Shown here piece after piece: positions 43,534-50,650 of a stretch of DNA of 50,650 nucleotides. Position numbers and translations under genes: made by a program. The DNA is taken from assembly GCF_018614075.1 (NCBI RefSeq), contig NZ_JAGGOZ010000085.1, positions 1 through 50,650 on the forward strand, in the 5' to 3' direction. Origin of the DNA: Streptomyces sp. ISL-94 (GTDB taxonomy: Bacteria > Actinomycetota > Actinomycetes > Streptomycetales > Streptomycetaceae). The notes under the pieces are model-generated. The model saw nothing but the letters and a program-made list of their open reading frames with translations, was not told where the DNA came from and ran no database searches. Each line of letters opens with the position of its first letter. The stretch's first letter is position 1.

Positions 43534-44177
43534 TCGCCGAGGACTCCGTCCTGCTGCGCATAGGACTTGTCAAAGTCCTCGAAATGGCCGGATTCGAGGT
43601 GGCCGCCGAGACGGGTGACGCCGAGGCGCTGCTCGCCGCGGTGGAGCAACACCGCCCCGAACTGGCGCTCGTGGACGTACGGATGCCACCCGGCTTCACC
43701 GACGAGGGGGTGCGGGCGGCCCTGATGATCCGCCAACAGAGCCCCGGCACAGCGGTGTTGCTGCTCTCGCAGTACGTCGAGGAGCGGTACGCCGCCGACC
43801 TCCTGGCCGCGCAGAGCGGCTCGGGCATCGGCTACCTGCTCAAGCAGCGGGTCGCCGACGTCGAGGACTTCATCGACGCCCTGCGGCGCGTCGCCTCCGG
43901 GGGCACCGCGCTCGACCCGCAGGTCGTCGCCCAGCTCCTGCTGCGCCGCGGTGGCGGTCCGGACCCCCTCGAACGCCTCACCCCACGCGAGCGCGAGGTG
44001 CTGGCCCTGATGGCCGAGGGCCGCTCCAACGCCGGGGTCGCGGCCGAACTCGTGGTGGGCGAGAGCGCGGTGGCCAAGCACATCAACAGCATCTTCGCCA
44101 AGCTCGACCTACCGCCGGCGGACGGAGACCACCGCCGGGTCCTCGCGGTCCTGCGCTTCCTGGACGGCACACCGTGA
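43521..44177 (+). CDS. NarL/LuxR-type response regulator
   Basis: A 218-residue regulator. The receiver domain occupies residues 1-120, with acidic ED near residues 7-8, the phosphoacceptor Asp in LALVDVRMPP and the conserved Lys in GYLLKQRV. The C-terminal LuxR helix-turn-helix begins LERLTPREREVLALMAEGRS, with recognition region ESAVAKHINSIFAKL. GTG 43521 lies inside the kinase gene (13-bp overlap). The stop overlaps the next gene by 4 nt (GTGA). It probably regulates its own operon and perhaps the divergent membrane gene. Confidence 0.93.
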   Translation: MRAVIAEDSVLLRIGLVKVLEMAGFEVAAETGDAEALLAAVEQHRPELALVDVRMPPGFTDEGVRAALMIRQQSPGTAVLLLSQYVEERYAADLLAAQSGSGIGYLLKQRVADVEDFIDALRRVASGGTALDPQVVAQLLLRRGGGPDPLERLTPREREVLALMAEGRSNAGVAAELVVGESAVAKHINSIFAKLDLPPADGDHRRVLAVLRFLDGTP

Positions 44178-45358
44178 CCCCGACCGGCCAGGCCGCCCCG
44201 GCCCGCGCATGGCAGCGTACGGCGTGGATCACCGCGGCGATCCTGAGCGCCCTCCTGGTCGTGGCGCCGGCCACCTGGCAGGCGTGGTCGTACACGACCT
44301 CCCGGAGCCGCGTCGTGAACGGCGGCAGCGACGGCCGCCCGGTGACCGCGCTGGAGATCGTGGCCGGCGGCGCGAACGTGACCGTCACCCCGCGCGCGGA
44401 CCAGGAGGTCGGCTACCGCGCCGAGATGAGCTGGTCGCTGAAGGCGCCCGCGATCGAGGAGAGCTGGCTCGGCGACACGCTGAGACTGACCCCGCACTGC
44501 CCCGGCATGGGCAGTTGGCCGGCCTCGGGGGCCGGCTGCGCGGTCCTGCTGGGCGTCACCGTGCCCGTCGGCATCCCGGTGAAGGTGACGGCCGGATCGG
44601 GCCAGGTCGACATCAGCGGCCTCGGCGGAACCGTCGACGCGGACATCGGCTCCGGCCGGGTCAGCCTCACGGCGCTCCGCGGGGCCCTGCGCGCCAAGGT
44701 CGGTTCCGGCAACCTGGTGGCCACCGGCCTCACCTCTGCCGAGGCCGACATCCGGGTCGATTCCGGCCGGGCCGCCGCGGCCTTCCTCACCCCGCCGGAC
44801 CACGTGACCGCCCGCGCCGGCTCGGGCCGCGTGGCGCTCACCGTGCCCGCGGCCACCCGCTTCCGCGTCACCTGCGAGGCGACCGGCGGCCGCTGCGAGA
44901 CCCCGCCCGCACTCCACGACCCGGCCTCCCCGCGCACCCTGGACCTGCGGGCCGCCGTCGGCCGCGCCGAGGCCTCCTACGGAGCAGGTCAGCGTTCCGA
45001 GAGTTCCGACGGTGCCTCCTGGACCACCCAGCCGTTGCCGTCCGGGTCCTCGAAGGTGAGGAAGGAGTTCCAGGTGTCGCCCTTGCCGTCCGCCCAGCCC
45101 GTCGTGCCGAGGTGGCGGACCGGGGAGACGGCCACGCCTCGGGTGACCAACTCGTCGCGAGCCGCCTCGATGTCCGTGACGCAGAGCTGGAGGCCCTGCA
45201 GGGTGCCCGGGGCCGTCTTCTTCGTGCCGGGCGCCGCGGGCATGCCGTGTTCCAGCGCGATCGAACACCGCGAGCCGGGCGGGGTGAGCTGGATGATGCG
45301 GACGCCGGGGGCGACCTCGTCGTCGAGGTCGACCTGGAAGCCGGCCTTGTCGGCGTAG
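44174..45358 (+). CDS. DUF4097-like membrane-anchored protein with antisense extension
   Basis: The frame opens at GTG 44174 (GTGA overlap with the response regulator stop) and encodes 394 residues. Residues 1-40 contain one membrane anchor (TAWITAAILSALLVVAPATW). Residues about 50-265 are beta-repeats with recurring GSG turns (DIGSGRVSL, KVGSGNLVA, RAGSGRVAL), typical of DUF4097 adhesin-like domains. Homologous character ends near residue 272 (AVGRAEASYG). The last ~120 residues are translated antisense to the VOC gene and look like noise, so the natural stop seems lost. Likely an output or accessory protein of the two-component operon. Confidence 0.7.
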   Translation: MTPTGQAAPARAWQRTAWITAAILSALLVVAPATWQAWSYTTSRSRVVNGGSDGRPVTALEIVAGGANVTVTPRADQEVGYRAEMSWSLKAPAIEESWLGDTLRLTPHCPGMGSWPASGAGCAVLLGVTVPVGIPVKVTAGSGQVDISGLGGTVDADIGSGRVSLTALRGALRAKVGSGNLVATGLTSAEADIRVDSGRAAAAFLTPPDHVTARAGSGRVALTVPAATRFRVTCEATGGRCETPPALHDPASPRTLDLRAAVGRAEASYGAGQRSESSDGASWTTQPLPSGSSKVRKEFQVSPLPSAQPVVPRWRTGETATPRVTNSSRAASMSVTQSWRPCRVPGAVFFVPGAAGMPCSSAIEHREPGGVSWMMRTPGATSSSRSTWKPALSA

Positions 45359-45420
45359 AACTCCTTCGCCCGGTCCATGTCGGTGACAGGGACCAGAACG
45401 ACTTCGAGCGTCCAGTTCAC
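44989..45420 (-). CDS. VOC (glyoxalase/bleomycin-resistance) family protein
   Basis: A 143-residue protein with the paired beta-alpha-beta-beta-beta modules of the vicinal oxygen chelate fold. The first begins LEVVLVPVTDMDRAKEFYAD and the second LQLCVTDIEAARDEL, ending TFEDPDGNGWVVQE. GTG 45420 is preceded by GAGGAG with good spacing; upstream in-frame codons read as noise. Family members include dioxygenases, glyoxalase I and antibiotic-binding proteins; no specific role is evident. The coding sequence overlaps the readthrough tail of the DUF4097-like gene by about 370 bp on the other strand. Confidence 0.85.
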   Translation of the reverse strand: MNWTLEVVLVPVTDMDRAKEFYADKAGFQVDLDDEVAPGVRIIQLTPPGSRCSIALEHGMPAAPGTKKTAPGTLQGLQLCVTDIEAARDELVTRGVAVSPVRHLGTTGWADGKGDTWNSFLTFEDPDGNGWVVQEAPSELSER

Positions 45421-45628
45421 GGCAGGTCTCCTCGGGAGTGCGACAACGCCAGGGGCGGGTCCACGGTCGCCCACGCAGGAGCCGCCGCGCACGCCGAAAC
45501 GCCCGTCCTCCCGGGACTCGCCGAAAAAACAATTGGCCCCGGCGCGCGGGGCCTTGTTACGGTGGATCCGTTCCCGCCGATCGGCCGGAGAACACCGGCG
45601 CGTGCCTGACCAGGAGGTGAGTTCATTG

Positions 45629-45700
45629 ATGACTGTCGTTGCGCAGGGCGCTGCCCGCACTCAGAAGACCATCAATGTCACTTCCGTGGTCTCCGGCTGA
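45629..45700 (+). CDS. Possible 23-residue leader peptide before rsgA
   Basis: AGGAGG (45612-45617) precedes TTG 45626/ATG 45629, opening a short ORF MTVVAQGAARTQKTINV... that ends Ser-Gly before TGA 45698. A hairpin CGCGCGC (45714-45720) with GCGCGCG (45731-45737) follows, then rsgA 70 bp after the stop. Upstream, GGCCCCG (45535-45541) and CGGGGCC (45547-45553) form another hairpin next to TTGGCC, a possible -35. No family is recognised; this could be an attenuator or a small protein. Confidence 0.4.
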   Translation: MTVVAQGAARTQKTINVTSVVSG

Positions 45701-45769
45701 CCTCACACTTCTCCGCGCGCCGCCGAGCGAGCGCGCGTGCTGCCGGGGCCACCCTGTGAAGGGTTCCCC

Positions 45770-46879
45770 TTGTCTTACTCCTCTTCTTTCCCGCAGGCCT
45801 CGCTCTCGCACGTCCTCACCCCCTTCGGGTGGGACGACGCGTGGGCGGCCGAGTTCGCCCCGTACGCCGAGCAGGGCCTCGTGCCCGGCCGGGTCGTACG
45901 CGTCGACCGCGGTCAGTGCGACGTCATGACCGCGGACGGCATCGTCCGCGCCGACACCGCCTTCGTCACCCCGCACGACCCGCTCCGGGTCCTCTGCACC
46001 GGTGACTGGGCGGCCGTGGAGGCGTCCGGAAACCCGCGTTACGTGAAGGCGTACCTGCCGCGCCGGACCGCCTTCGTACGGTCCACCTCCTCCCAGCGGT
46101 CCGAGGGGCAGATCCTCGCCGCCAACGTCGACCACGCGATCATCGCCGTCTCCCTCGCCGTCGAACTGGACCTGGGGCGCATCGAGCGGTTCCTGGCCCT
46201 GGCGTGGGAATCGGGGGCGCAGCCGCTGGTCGTCCTCACCAAGGCGGACCTGGTCCCGGACCCGGCGACGCTGGGCCACCTGGTCCAGGACGTGGAGACC
46301 GCCGGCCCGGGGGTCCAGGTCCTCACCGTGTCCGCCGTCACCGGGGAGGGCACGGACATCCTCGCCGCCGTCCTCGGGGGCGGTACGAGCGTGCTGCTCG
46401 GCATCTCCGGCGCCGGCAAGTCCACGCTGGCCAACGCGCTGCTCGGGGCCGAGGTCATGGAGGTCCAGGAGGCCCGCGAGGTCGACGGCAAGGGCCGGCA
46501 CACCACGACGACCCGCAACCTGCTCGCCCTGCCGGGCGGCGGCGTCCTGATCGACACCCCGGGGCTGCGGGGGGTGGGACTCTGGGACGCCGAGGCCGGG
46601 GTCGGCCAGGTCTTCTCGGAGATCGAGGCGTACGCGCAGCGGTGCCGCTTCCACGACTGCGCGCACGAGGCGGAGCCGGGGTGTGCGGTGCTGGGGGCGG
46701 TGGAGGCGGGCATGCTGCCGGAACGCCGCCTGGAGAGCTACCGGAAGCTGTTGCGGGAGAACCAGCGGATCGTGGCGAAGACGGATGCGCGGCTGCGGGC
46801 CGACCTTCGGCGGGACTGGCGGCTGAAGACGGCGCAGGGCCGGGCCAATTACGCCGCCAAGCGGGGCGGCCGCGCCTGA
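45770..46879 (+). CDS. rsgA: Ribosome small subunit-dependent GTPase RsgA
   Basis: A 369-residue circularly permuted GTPase that acts late in 30S ribosome maturation. An N-terminal OB-fold (about 25-100) is followed by the permuted G domain, with TKADLV (G4) before GISGAGKST (G1) and DTPGLRG (G3). The C-terminal zinc knuckle has ligands in RCRFHDCAHEAEPGC. The start is probably TTG 45770: GAAGGG ends 6 nt upstream, and homologues begin with the following Ser-Tyr-Ser-Ser-Ser. The ATG-like alternative at 45737 would add unrelated residues. Confidence 0.93.
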   Translation: MSYSSSFPQASLSHVLTPFGWDDAWAAEFAPYAEQGLVPGRVVRVDRGQCDVMTADGIVRADTAFVTPHDPLRVLCTGDWAAVEASGNPRYVKAYLPRRTAFVRSTSSQRSEGQILAANVDHAIIAVSLAVELDLGRIERFLALAWESGAQPLVVLTKADLVPDPATLGHLVQDVETAGPGVQVLTVSAVTGEGTDILAAVLGGGTSVLLGISGAGKSTLANALLGAEVMEVQEAREVDGKGRHTTTTRNLLALPGGGVLIDTPGLRGVGLWDAEAGVGQVFSEIEAYAQRCRFHDCAHEAEPGCAVLGAVEAGMLPERRLESYRKLLRENQRIVAKTDARLRADLRRDWRLKTAQGRANYAAKRGGRA

Positions 46880-46923
46880 CCCGACCGGGGCCCCGTCCCC
46901 CCGCCGGCGCCGCCGCAGCGGAT

Positions 46924-47386
46924 GCTCCGCCCCCGAGCCCCCGCGCCGCAAACGCCGGCGGGGCCGGGGGTCGGGGCTCCGGCCCGGGTTCCGGCTGCGG
47001 CGCCGCTGCCGGGGGCCAGCCCCCGGACCCCCGCGCCTCAAACGCCGGCGGGGCTGGGTGGGTGCGCCTCATGCGCGGGCGGGGCTGGGTGGGTGTGCCT
47101 CATGCGCGGGCGGGGCTGGGTGGGTGTGTCGCGCATGTGCCGGCGGGGCTGGGTGGGTGCGCCTCAAGCGTTGGCGGGGCTGGATTGGATGAGCTGCCCT
47201 GTGACGTGCCGCCCGGTGGGGCGCAGCAGCCCACTGGTCCTTGAGCCGCACCGACGGCCGGTGCCGGCCAGCCCTGTCGGGCCCGAGGGTCTTTGAGCCG
47301 CACCTGACGGCGGATGCCGGCCCAAAACCAGCCCCGCCGGCGTTTGAGGCGCGGGGTGCGGGGCGGAGCCCCGGTTGGTGAGCCGC
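46924..47386. repeat. Large cluster of dispersed-repeat copies after rsgA
   Basis: Copies in plus orientation lie at 46924-46966 and 47011-47056 (CTCAAACGCCGGCGGGGCTG). They are followed by the tandem array 47043-47180 and an inverted copy at 47329-47386 (CAGCCCCGCCGGCGTTTGAG). The whole 545-bp gap between convergent rsgA and the DUF456 gene is made of these elements plus linkers; no gene is visible in it. Confidence 0.8.
47043..47180 (+). repeat. About 31-bp tandem array derived from the dispersed repeat
   Basis: The unit GGCGGGGCTGGGTGGGTG plus a variable YGCCTCATGCG-like arm repeats about four and a half times with a 31-33 bp period. The right-hand parts differ (CTCATGCG, CTCATGCG, CGCGCATGTG, CTCAAGCG). 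It is an expansion of the repeat's CTCAAACGCCGGCGGGGCTG end. Confidence 0.8.
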
Positions 47387-47424
47387 ACCGGCGCGCTCGG
47401 GGCCCCGCCTGGGGGTCGGGGGCG

Positions 47425-47910
47425 TCAGACCCCCGCTGCCACCGAGCCCAGCCACGCCCCCACCACCAGCAGGCACGCGAACAGCTCCACCAGCACGCTC
47501 GTGCCCACCGCCCGCATCACCGCCCGCGCCGAAGCCCACGCCTCCCCGTGCGTTCCCAGGCGGAGCCGCTCGCACAGGTAGATGCCGCCCAGGAAACCCG
47601 GGACCGCCCCCAGCACCGGGACCAGTACGAACCCCAGCACCGCCCCGGCGCCCGCGAACACCGCCATCCGGCGGGTGACCCCCACCCCCCGCAGCCGCCG
47701 CGGCGGGAGCTGCCACTTCACCACCTGGACCACCAGCAGCAGGGCCGTCGCCGCGACCAGCAGGGCCCACGCCGCCGCCGACCGCTCGTGCAGCGCCCAC
47801 CACATCAGCCCCGCCCACACCAGCAAAGTGCCCGGCACACCCGGGACCAGCACGCCGACCACCCCGAGCAGCAGCACCAGCCCCACCAGAAGCAGCTGAG
47901 GCAGATCCAT
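47425..47910 (-). CDS. DUF456-family membrane protein
   Basis: A 161-residue integral membrane protein with about five hydrophobic spans. It begins MDLPQLLLVGLVLLLGVVGV and continues with LVPGVPGTLLVWAG, a glycine-rich GAGAVLGFVLVPVLGAVPG hairpin typical of DUF456, and a final LVELFACLLVVGAWLG span. The function is unknown. It is transcribed toward the repeat cluster and follows the TrmB/LuxR-type regulator, which reads the same way with a 24-bp gap, so co-transcription is possible. Confidence 0.85.
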   Translation of the reverse strand: MDLPQLLLVGLVLLLGVVGVLVPGVPGTLLVWAGLMWWALHERSAAAWALLVAATALLLVVQVVKWQLPPRRLRGVGVTRRMAVFAGAGAVLGFVLVPVLGAVPGFLGGIYLCERLRLGTHGEAWASARAVMRAVGTSVLVELFACLLVVGAWLGSVAAGV

Positions 47911-47934
47911 CTGCCCAGCGTGACCGACCAGGGG

Positions 47935-48921
47935 CTATCGGGCCACCCAGCCCCGTTCGTACGCGTGCCAGCCCAGCTGGAGCCGCGTCGTGACCCCGGA
48001 CAGCTCCATCAGCCCCTTCACCCGGCGCTGTACCGTCCGCAGGCCCAGCTCCAGGTGCTTCGCCACGCTCGCGTCCGTCATCCCCGCCAACAGCAGGGTC
48101 AGGACCTCCAGGTCCGTGGCGTCCGGACAGCCGTCGGACTCCTCCGGCGCGCCGGTCGCGCCCAGCCGCAGCGGCAGCGACTCCCGCCACACCGCCTCGA
48201 ACAGTCCCATCAGGGATTCCAGCAGCCCCGACGCGTGCACCACCAGCGCCGCCGGCTCCGCGCCGCGCTTGGTCAGCGGGACCATGGCGAGGGTCCGGTC
48301 CGCGATCACCAGTTTCGTCGGGACCTCGCCCGTCACCCGCACCTGTTCGCCCCGGGCCAGCGCCGTCGACGCCTCCCGGATGCCGCTCGGCCCGGTCAGC
48401 ACCTCCCGCTCGATCACCACCCGGTAGTCGACGCCCCGTACGGAGGCCCGTTCCTCCGCCCCGTTGTCGGGGCCCGCCACCACCTGCGGACGGCCGCTGA
48501 CCAGCGCGCACACCTCCTCCACCGCGCCCAGCTGGAGCTGGTGGAAGCGGTGCGCCACCGCGCTCGCGCCCGTGACCACCTCCACCAGGTCGTGCACGGC
48601 CGGCTCGGAGGCCTCCGCCCGGTACTCCTCGGCCAGCAGCGCCGCCGCCAGCTCCGCCTGCTCCAGCTCGTGCCGCTGCTGGGTGAGGAGGGCCCCGAGG
48701 GCGACCCCGGGCGGCGCCGCGACCCAGCGCCCCGGCCGCGCCGAGGACTGCGCGGCCAGCCCCTGCCGCTCCAGGTGCTGCAGCGCCCGTTCCGTCTGCG
48801 GCACCGGCAACGCCAGCCGGTGCGCCAGGTCGGGCACCTCCGCCGCCCCCAGCGCCACCAGGGCCCGGTACGCCGACTCCTGGCCCTCGTCCAGGCCTAT
48901 CGCACCCAGCAACGCGTCCAC
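47935..48921 (-). CDS. TrmB/LuxR-type helix-turn-helix regulator
   Basis: A ~328-residue regulator. The N-terminal TrmB-like winged helix (about 5-75) reads GLDEGQESAYRALVALGAAE. A central domain follows, with VPTKLVIADRTLAMVPLT and EPAALVVHASGLLESLMGLF. A C-terminal LuxR-type helix-turn-helix carries LLAGMTDASVAKHLELGLRT. The start is uncertain: GTG 48921 is used, although AAGGGAGG abuts it directly. It is divergent from the damaged S8 protease, and this regulator class often sits beside subtilisin-like protease genes in Streptomyces, so the protease was probably its target. Confidence 0.82.
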   Translation of the reverse strand: MDALLGAIGLDEGQESAYRALVALGAAEVPDLAHRLALPVPQTERALQHLERQGLAAQSSARPGRWVAAPPGVALGALLTQQRHELEQAELAAALLAEEYRAEASEPAVHDLVEVVTGASAVAHRFHQLQLGAVEEVCALVSGRPQVVAGPDNGAEERASVRGVDYRVVIEREVLTGPSGIREASTALARGEQVRVTGEVPTKLVIADRTLAMVPLTKRGAEPAALVVHASGLLESLMGLFEAVWRESLPLRLGATGAPEESDGCPDATDLEVLTLLLAGMTDASVAKHLELGLRTVQRRVKGLMELSGVTTRLQLGWHAYERGWVAR

Positions 48922-48999
48922 CCTCCCTTTCGCCCTGCGCCTGGCGGGAAGCGGCCATGGCGCAAACCCGCCCGGGCCATCATCGCCGCACCCCCCGCC

Positions 49000-49071
49000 C
49001 CTTTGCCAAGGTGACGCCGCCGCAGCACCAACATCCGTCGGCCGGAAGCCAGTTGCGCGGCACCTTTGCCA
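49000..49071. promoter_or_regulatory. Paired CCTTTGCCA boxes in a divergent promoter region
   Basis: CCTTTGCCA occurs at 49000-49008 and again at 49063-49071, 63 bp apart or about six helical turns. The first box continues as CCTTTGCCAAGG, nearly self-complementary. The region separates the TrmB/LuxR-type regulator from the protease remnant and may hold its binding sites. Confidence 0.4.
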
Positions 49072-49111
49072 TGCATTGCCGTAGTTGGCCGGAATTCGCC
49101 TGCGGAGAGCG

Positions 49112-50140
49112 ATGCGCCGATATCGCGTACGGCACTGGGAACGGCCACCGCGGCCCCCTTGGCCGTCTCCGCCGTGGGCCCGTCCACGGCACAGCCGAGC
49201 GGCGGAGCGCCGGACAGGAGACCCGTCGTCGGGAGCGGGGCGGCCGGAAAGCAGTCCACCGCGCCCGTCACCGTGACCCTGGTCACCGGAGACCGGATCC
49301 TGGTCTCCACCGACACCGCGGGCCGCACAGCGGCCACCGCCATGCCGCGGCCGGACGGCTCGCAGCCGCTCGTGCAGACCCGCCAGGGCGGCAACGACCC
49401 GTACATCTACCCGAAGCGCGGTCAGGCGCTCGCCGCGGGCAAGGCCGACCACGAACTCTTCAACGTCACCGGCCTCATCCGGCAGGGCCACGACGACGCC
49501 CACACCAAAACGCTCCCCCTGATCGCGGTCTACGACGGCTCCGTGTCCGGCGGCCTGGACAAGCTCGGGCTGGACGGCAAGGTCCAAGCGAACCTGGAGC
49601 GTTCCACGAAGCAGGTGGACGCCCCCGCCGCCTGGGCCGCCGGCTACGACGGCAAGGGCACCACGGTCGCCGTCCTCGACACCGGCAGGCCAGCGCGCAG
49701 CACACCTACACAAGGGCCAGAAGACGACGGCCAGTTGGTACGACGGGGTCATCGACCCGGCCGAGCCGCGGGACCTCTCGGGCCAGGAGACCCTCGCCGC
49801 GGAGCGGCAGGGCAACCTGATCGGCTTCGCCCCCGCGATGTGGGGCGACAGCGGCCACGCCGCGCAGCAGGGCTCCTTCGGTGACGTCGGCGGGCCCGTG
49901 CTCAAGCGCAACGGCGAGGTCATCGGGGACAGCTGGTACCCGTTCGGCGTCTTCGAGATCCCGGCCGAGGAGGGCCGCTGCGAACTGACGGCGGCGAAGA
50001 TGAGCGAGCGCGGCGGCACGTGGACCGCAGTCGTGGACCATGCCGGGGCCGGCGGCAGGCCGGTGTCGCTGAAGGTCGAACTGACCGACGCGAACGGCGC
50101 TTCGGTCACCCAGCCGGTCGCGCGGACGTACGACGTCCGC
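49112..50140 (+). pseudogene. Subtilisin (S8)-family secreted protease remnant
   Basis: The 5' part encodes a propeptide (VTVTLVTGDRILVSTDT onward) and the catalytic Asp segment DGKGTTVAVLDTG ending near 49685. The His and Ser regions that should follow over ~300 residues are missing. Instead a different frame runs TTASWYDGVIDPAEPRDLSG (from about 49718) and continues as a C-terminal-domain-like sequence to TYDVR at 50140. An internal deletion with frameshift is the simplest reading. A second lesion is likely near 49130: ATG 49112 encodes a basic start MRRYRVR, but the Ala-rich signal sequence (LGTATAAPLAVSAVG) lies in another frame. No active enzyme can result. Confidence 0.75.
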
Positions 50141-50166
50141 TCATCCGTACGGGTCATGCGGAAGGG

Positions 50167-50198
50167 GTCCACCGGGCGGGGGCCCGGTGGACTTTTTT
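50167..50198 (+). terminator. Intrinsic terminator after the protease remnant
   Basis: GTCCACCGGGC (50167-50177) pairs with GCCCGGTGGAC (50182-50192) around a GGGG loop and is followed by six T residues (50193-50198). This is a textbook rho-independent terminator, rare in such GC-rich DNA. It would end protease transcription before the next gene. Confidence 0.88.
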
Positions 50199-50245
50199 CG
50201 CGCATTCGACGTTTTCGGTCCGTGCGGGAGGCCCAGAATGAGGGC

Positions 50246-50650
50246 ATGAGTCAGCAGGGCGCGGGCGCGGACGACTGGTGGCAGAAGCTCTACGAGGACC
50301 CGGAGGCGGGACCGGAGGCCGACCCGGGGGACACCCTGGACAACCGGTTCCGCTCTGCGTCGGTCCTGACCACGGACCCGGCCGCCGCGCCGCCGGAACC
50401 GGCCGTGCCGCCGCTGCCGCCCGCATGGCCGCCGGAGCCGTCGCGGGCCGCCTTCCCGAACCCCCGCCCCGAACCGCCGTCCGCCCCGCCGCTCCCCCCG
50501 GCCACGCCTGTGCCGGCCCGGCCTGCCGATCCGGCGCCGACCCGGGATTCCGCCGTGCCCGGCCGGCCGCCGGTGGCGGACGCCGGCCGTCCGGAGTCGG
50601 CGCCGCCTCCGCCTCCCCCTCCGCCCCCGCCTCCGCCCCCGCCCCGGCCG
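50246..50650 (+). CDS. Proline-rich protein, 5' part only
   Basis: The frame opens at ATG 50246 (MSQQGAGADDWWQKLYEDPE) and runs off the window end after 135 codons. After an acidic start with DDWWQKLY it becomes a long Pro/Ala-rich disordered stretch ending in more than a dozen prolines. The DDWWQ-LY start followed by a proline-rich linker is reminiscent of Streptomyces proteins carrying a C-terminal MinD/ParA-like ATPase, but that part is not visible, so function is left open. The frame is also open upstream into the protease remnant; the intervening terminator argues for a separate gene. Confidence 0.6.
   Translation, partial: MSQQGAGADDWWQKLYEDPEAGPEADPGDTLDNRFRSASVLTTDPAAAPPEPAVPPLPPAWPPEPSRAAFPNPRPEPPSAPPLPPATPVPARPADPAPTRDSAVPGRPPVADAGRPESAPPPPPPPPPPPPPPRP

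Noticed and set aside
46924..47386. Possible CRISPR array from regularly spaced repeats after rsgA
   Set aside because: The units are contiguous or nearly so with no unique spacers of constant length, no cas genes are present, and the sequence belongs to the dispersed intergenic repeat.
47935..50247. A 770-codon minus-strand frame running from the regulator through the protease region
   Set aside because: Residues upstream of about 48921 match nothing and lie antisense to the protease remnant. High GC content keeps such frames open by chance.

Overview
The window is high-GC (well over 70 % in most places) actinobacterial chromosome, almost certainly Streptomyces. Third codon positions are nearly all G or C, GTG and TTG starts are common, and many genes have a promoter -10 hexamer only 6-7 nt before the start codon, which predicts leaderless mRNAs. 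The sulfur-assimilation block has the gene order familiar from Streptomyces coelicolor. No rRNA, tRNA, CRISPR array, insertion sequence or phage gene was recognised.

Layout. 0-6.5 kb: LysR regulator, M24 aminopeptidase, TreZ, FHA protein, GNAT, M14 carboxypeptidase. 6.5-15 kb: dihydrolipoamide dehydrogenase-like flavoprotein divergent from a LysR regulator, then TreY, an MFS carrier and GlgX/TreX. TreX, TreY and TreZ together convert glycogen or maltodextrin to trehalose, but unrelated genes separate them. 15-18.4 kb: a HEPN-domain protein, a DEDDh exonuclease and a LysR remnant. 18.4-26.2 kb: a small-molecule kinase divergent from a sugar ABC importer, a macrolide-type glycosyltransferase under an operator-bearing promoter, a DUF1697 protein, an aldo/keto reductase and a ketopantoate reductase-family protein.

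26.3-36 kb is one long minus-strand sulfur operon. A 27-residue leader peptide precedes sulfite reductase, a 59-residue zinc-ribbon protein, CysH, CysC, CysD and CysN. Two unexplained mini-ORFs follow, then a sulfonate-type ABC importer (SsuA, SsuB, SsuC order) and a CbiX-type chelatase that would supply siroheme. Most junctions are 4-nt overlaps or gaps of a few bases.

36-50.6 kb: a GAF regulator and GNAT pair, an AidB-like acyl-CoA dehydrogenase whose start is 17 bp from that of a YihY membrane protein, a NarL-type two-component system with a DUF4097-like partner, a VOC protein, RsgA, a DUF456 protein, a TrmB/LuxR-type regulator facing the wreck of a subtilisin-family protease, and the 5' end of a proline-rich protein.

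Gene ends are decorated with a recurring GC-rich dispersed repeat (cores GGGGCTCCGCCCC and CTCAAACGCCGGCGGGGCTG) in at least five intergenic regions, once expanded into a tandem array. No wholly new multi-gene system is obvious. The best candidates for undescribed biology are the HEPN protein with its exonuclease neighbour, the leader peptide and mini-ORFs in the sulfur operon, a shared symmetric -10 element at 40.25 kb, and the operator-in-spacer promoter of the glycosyltransferase.
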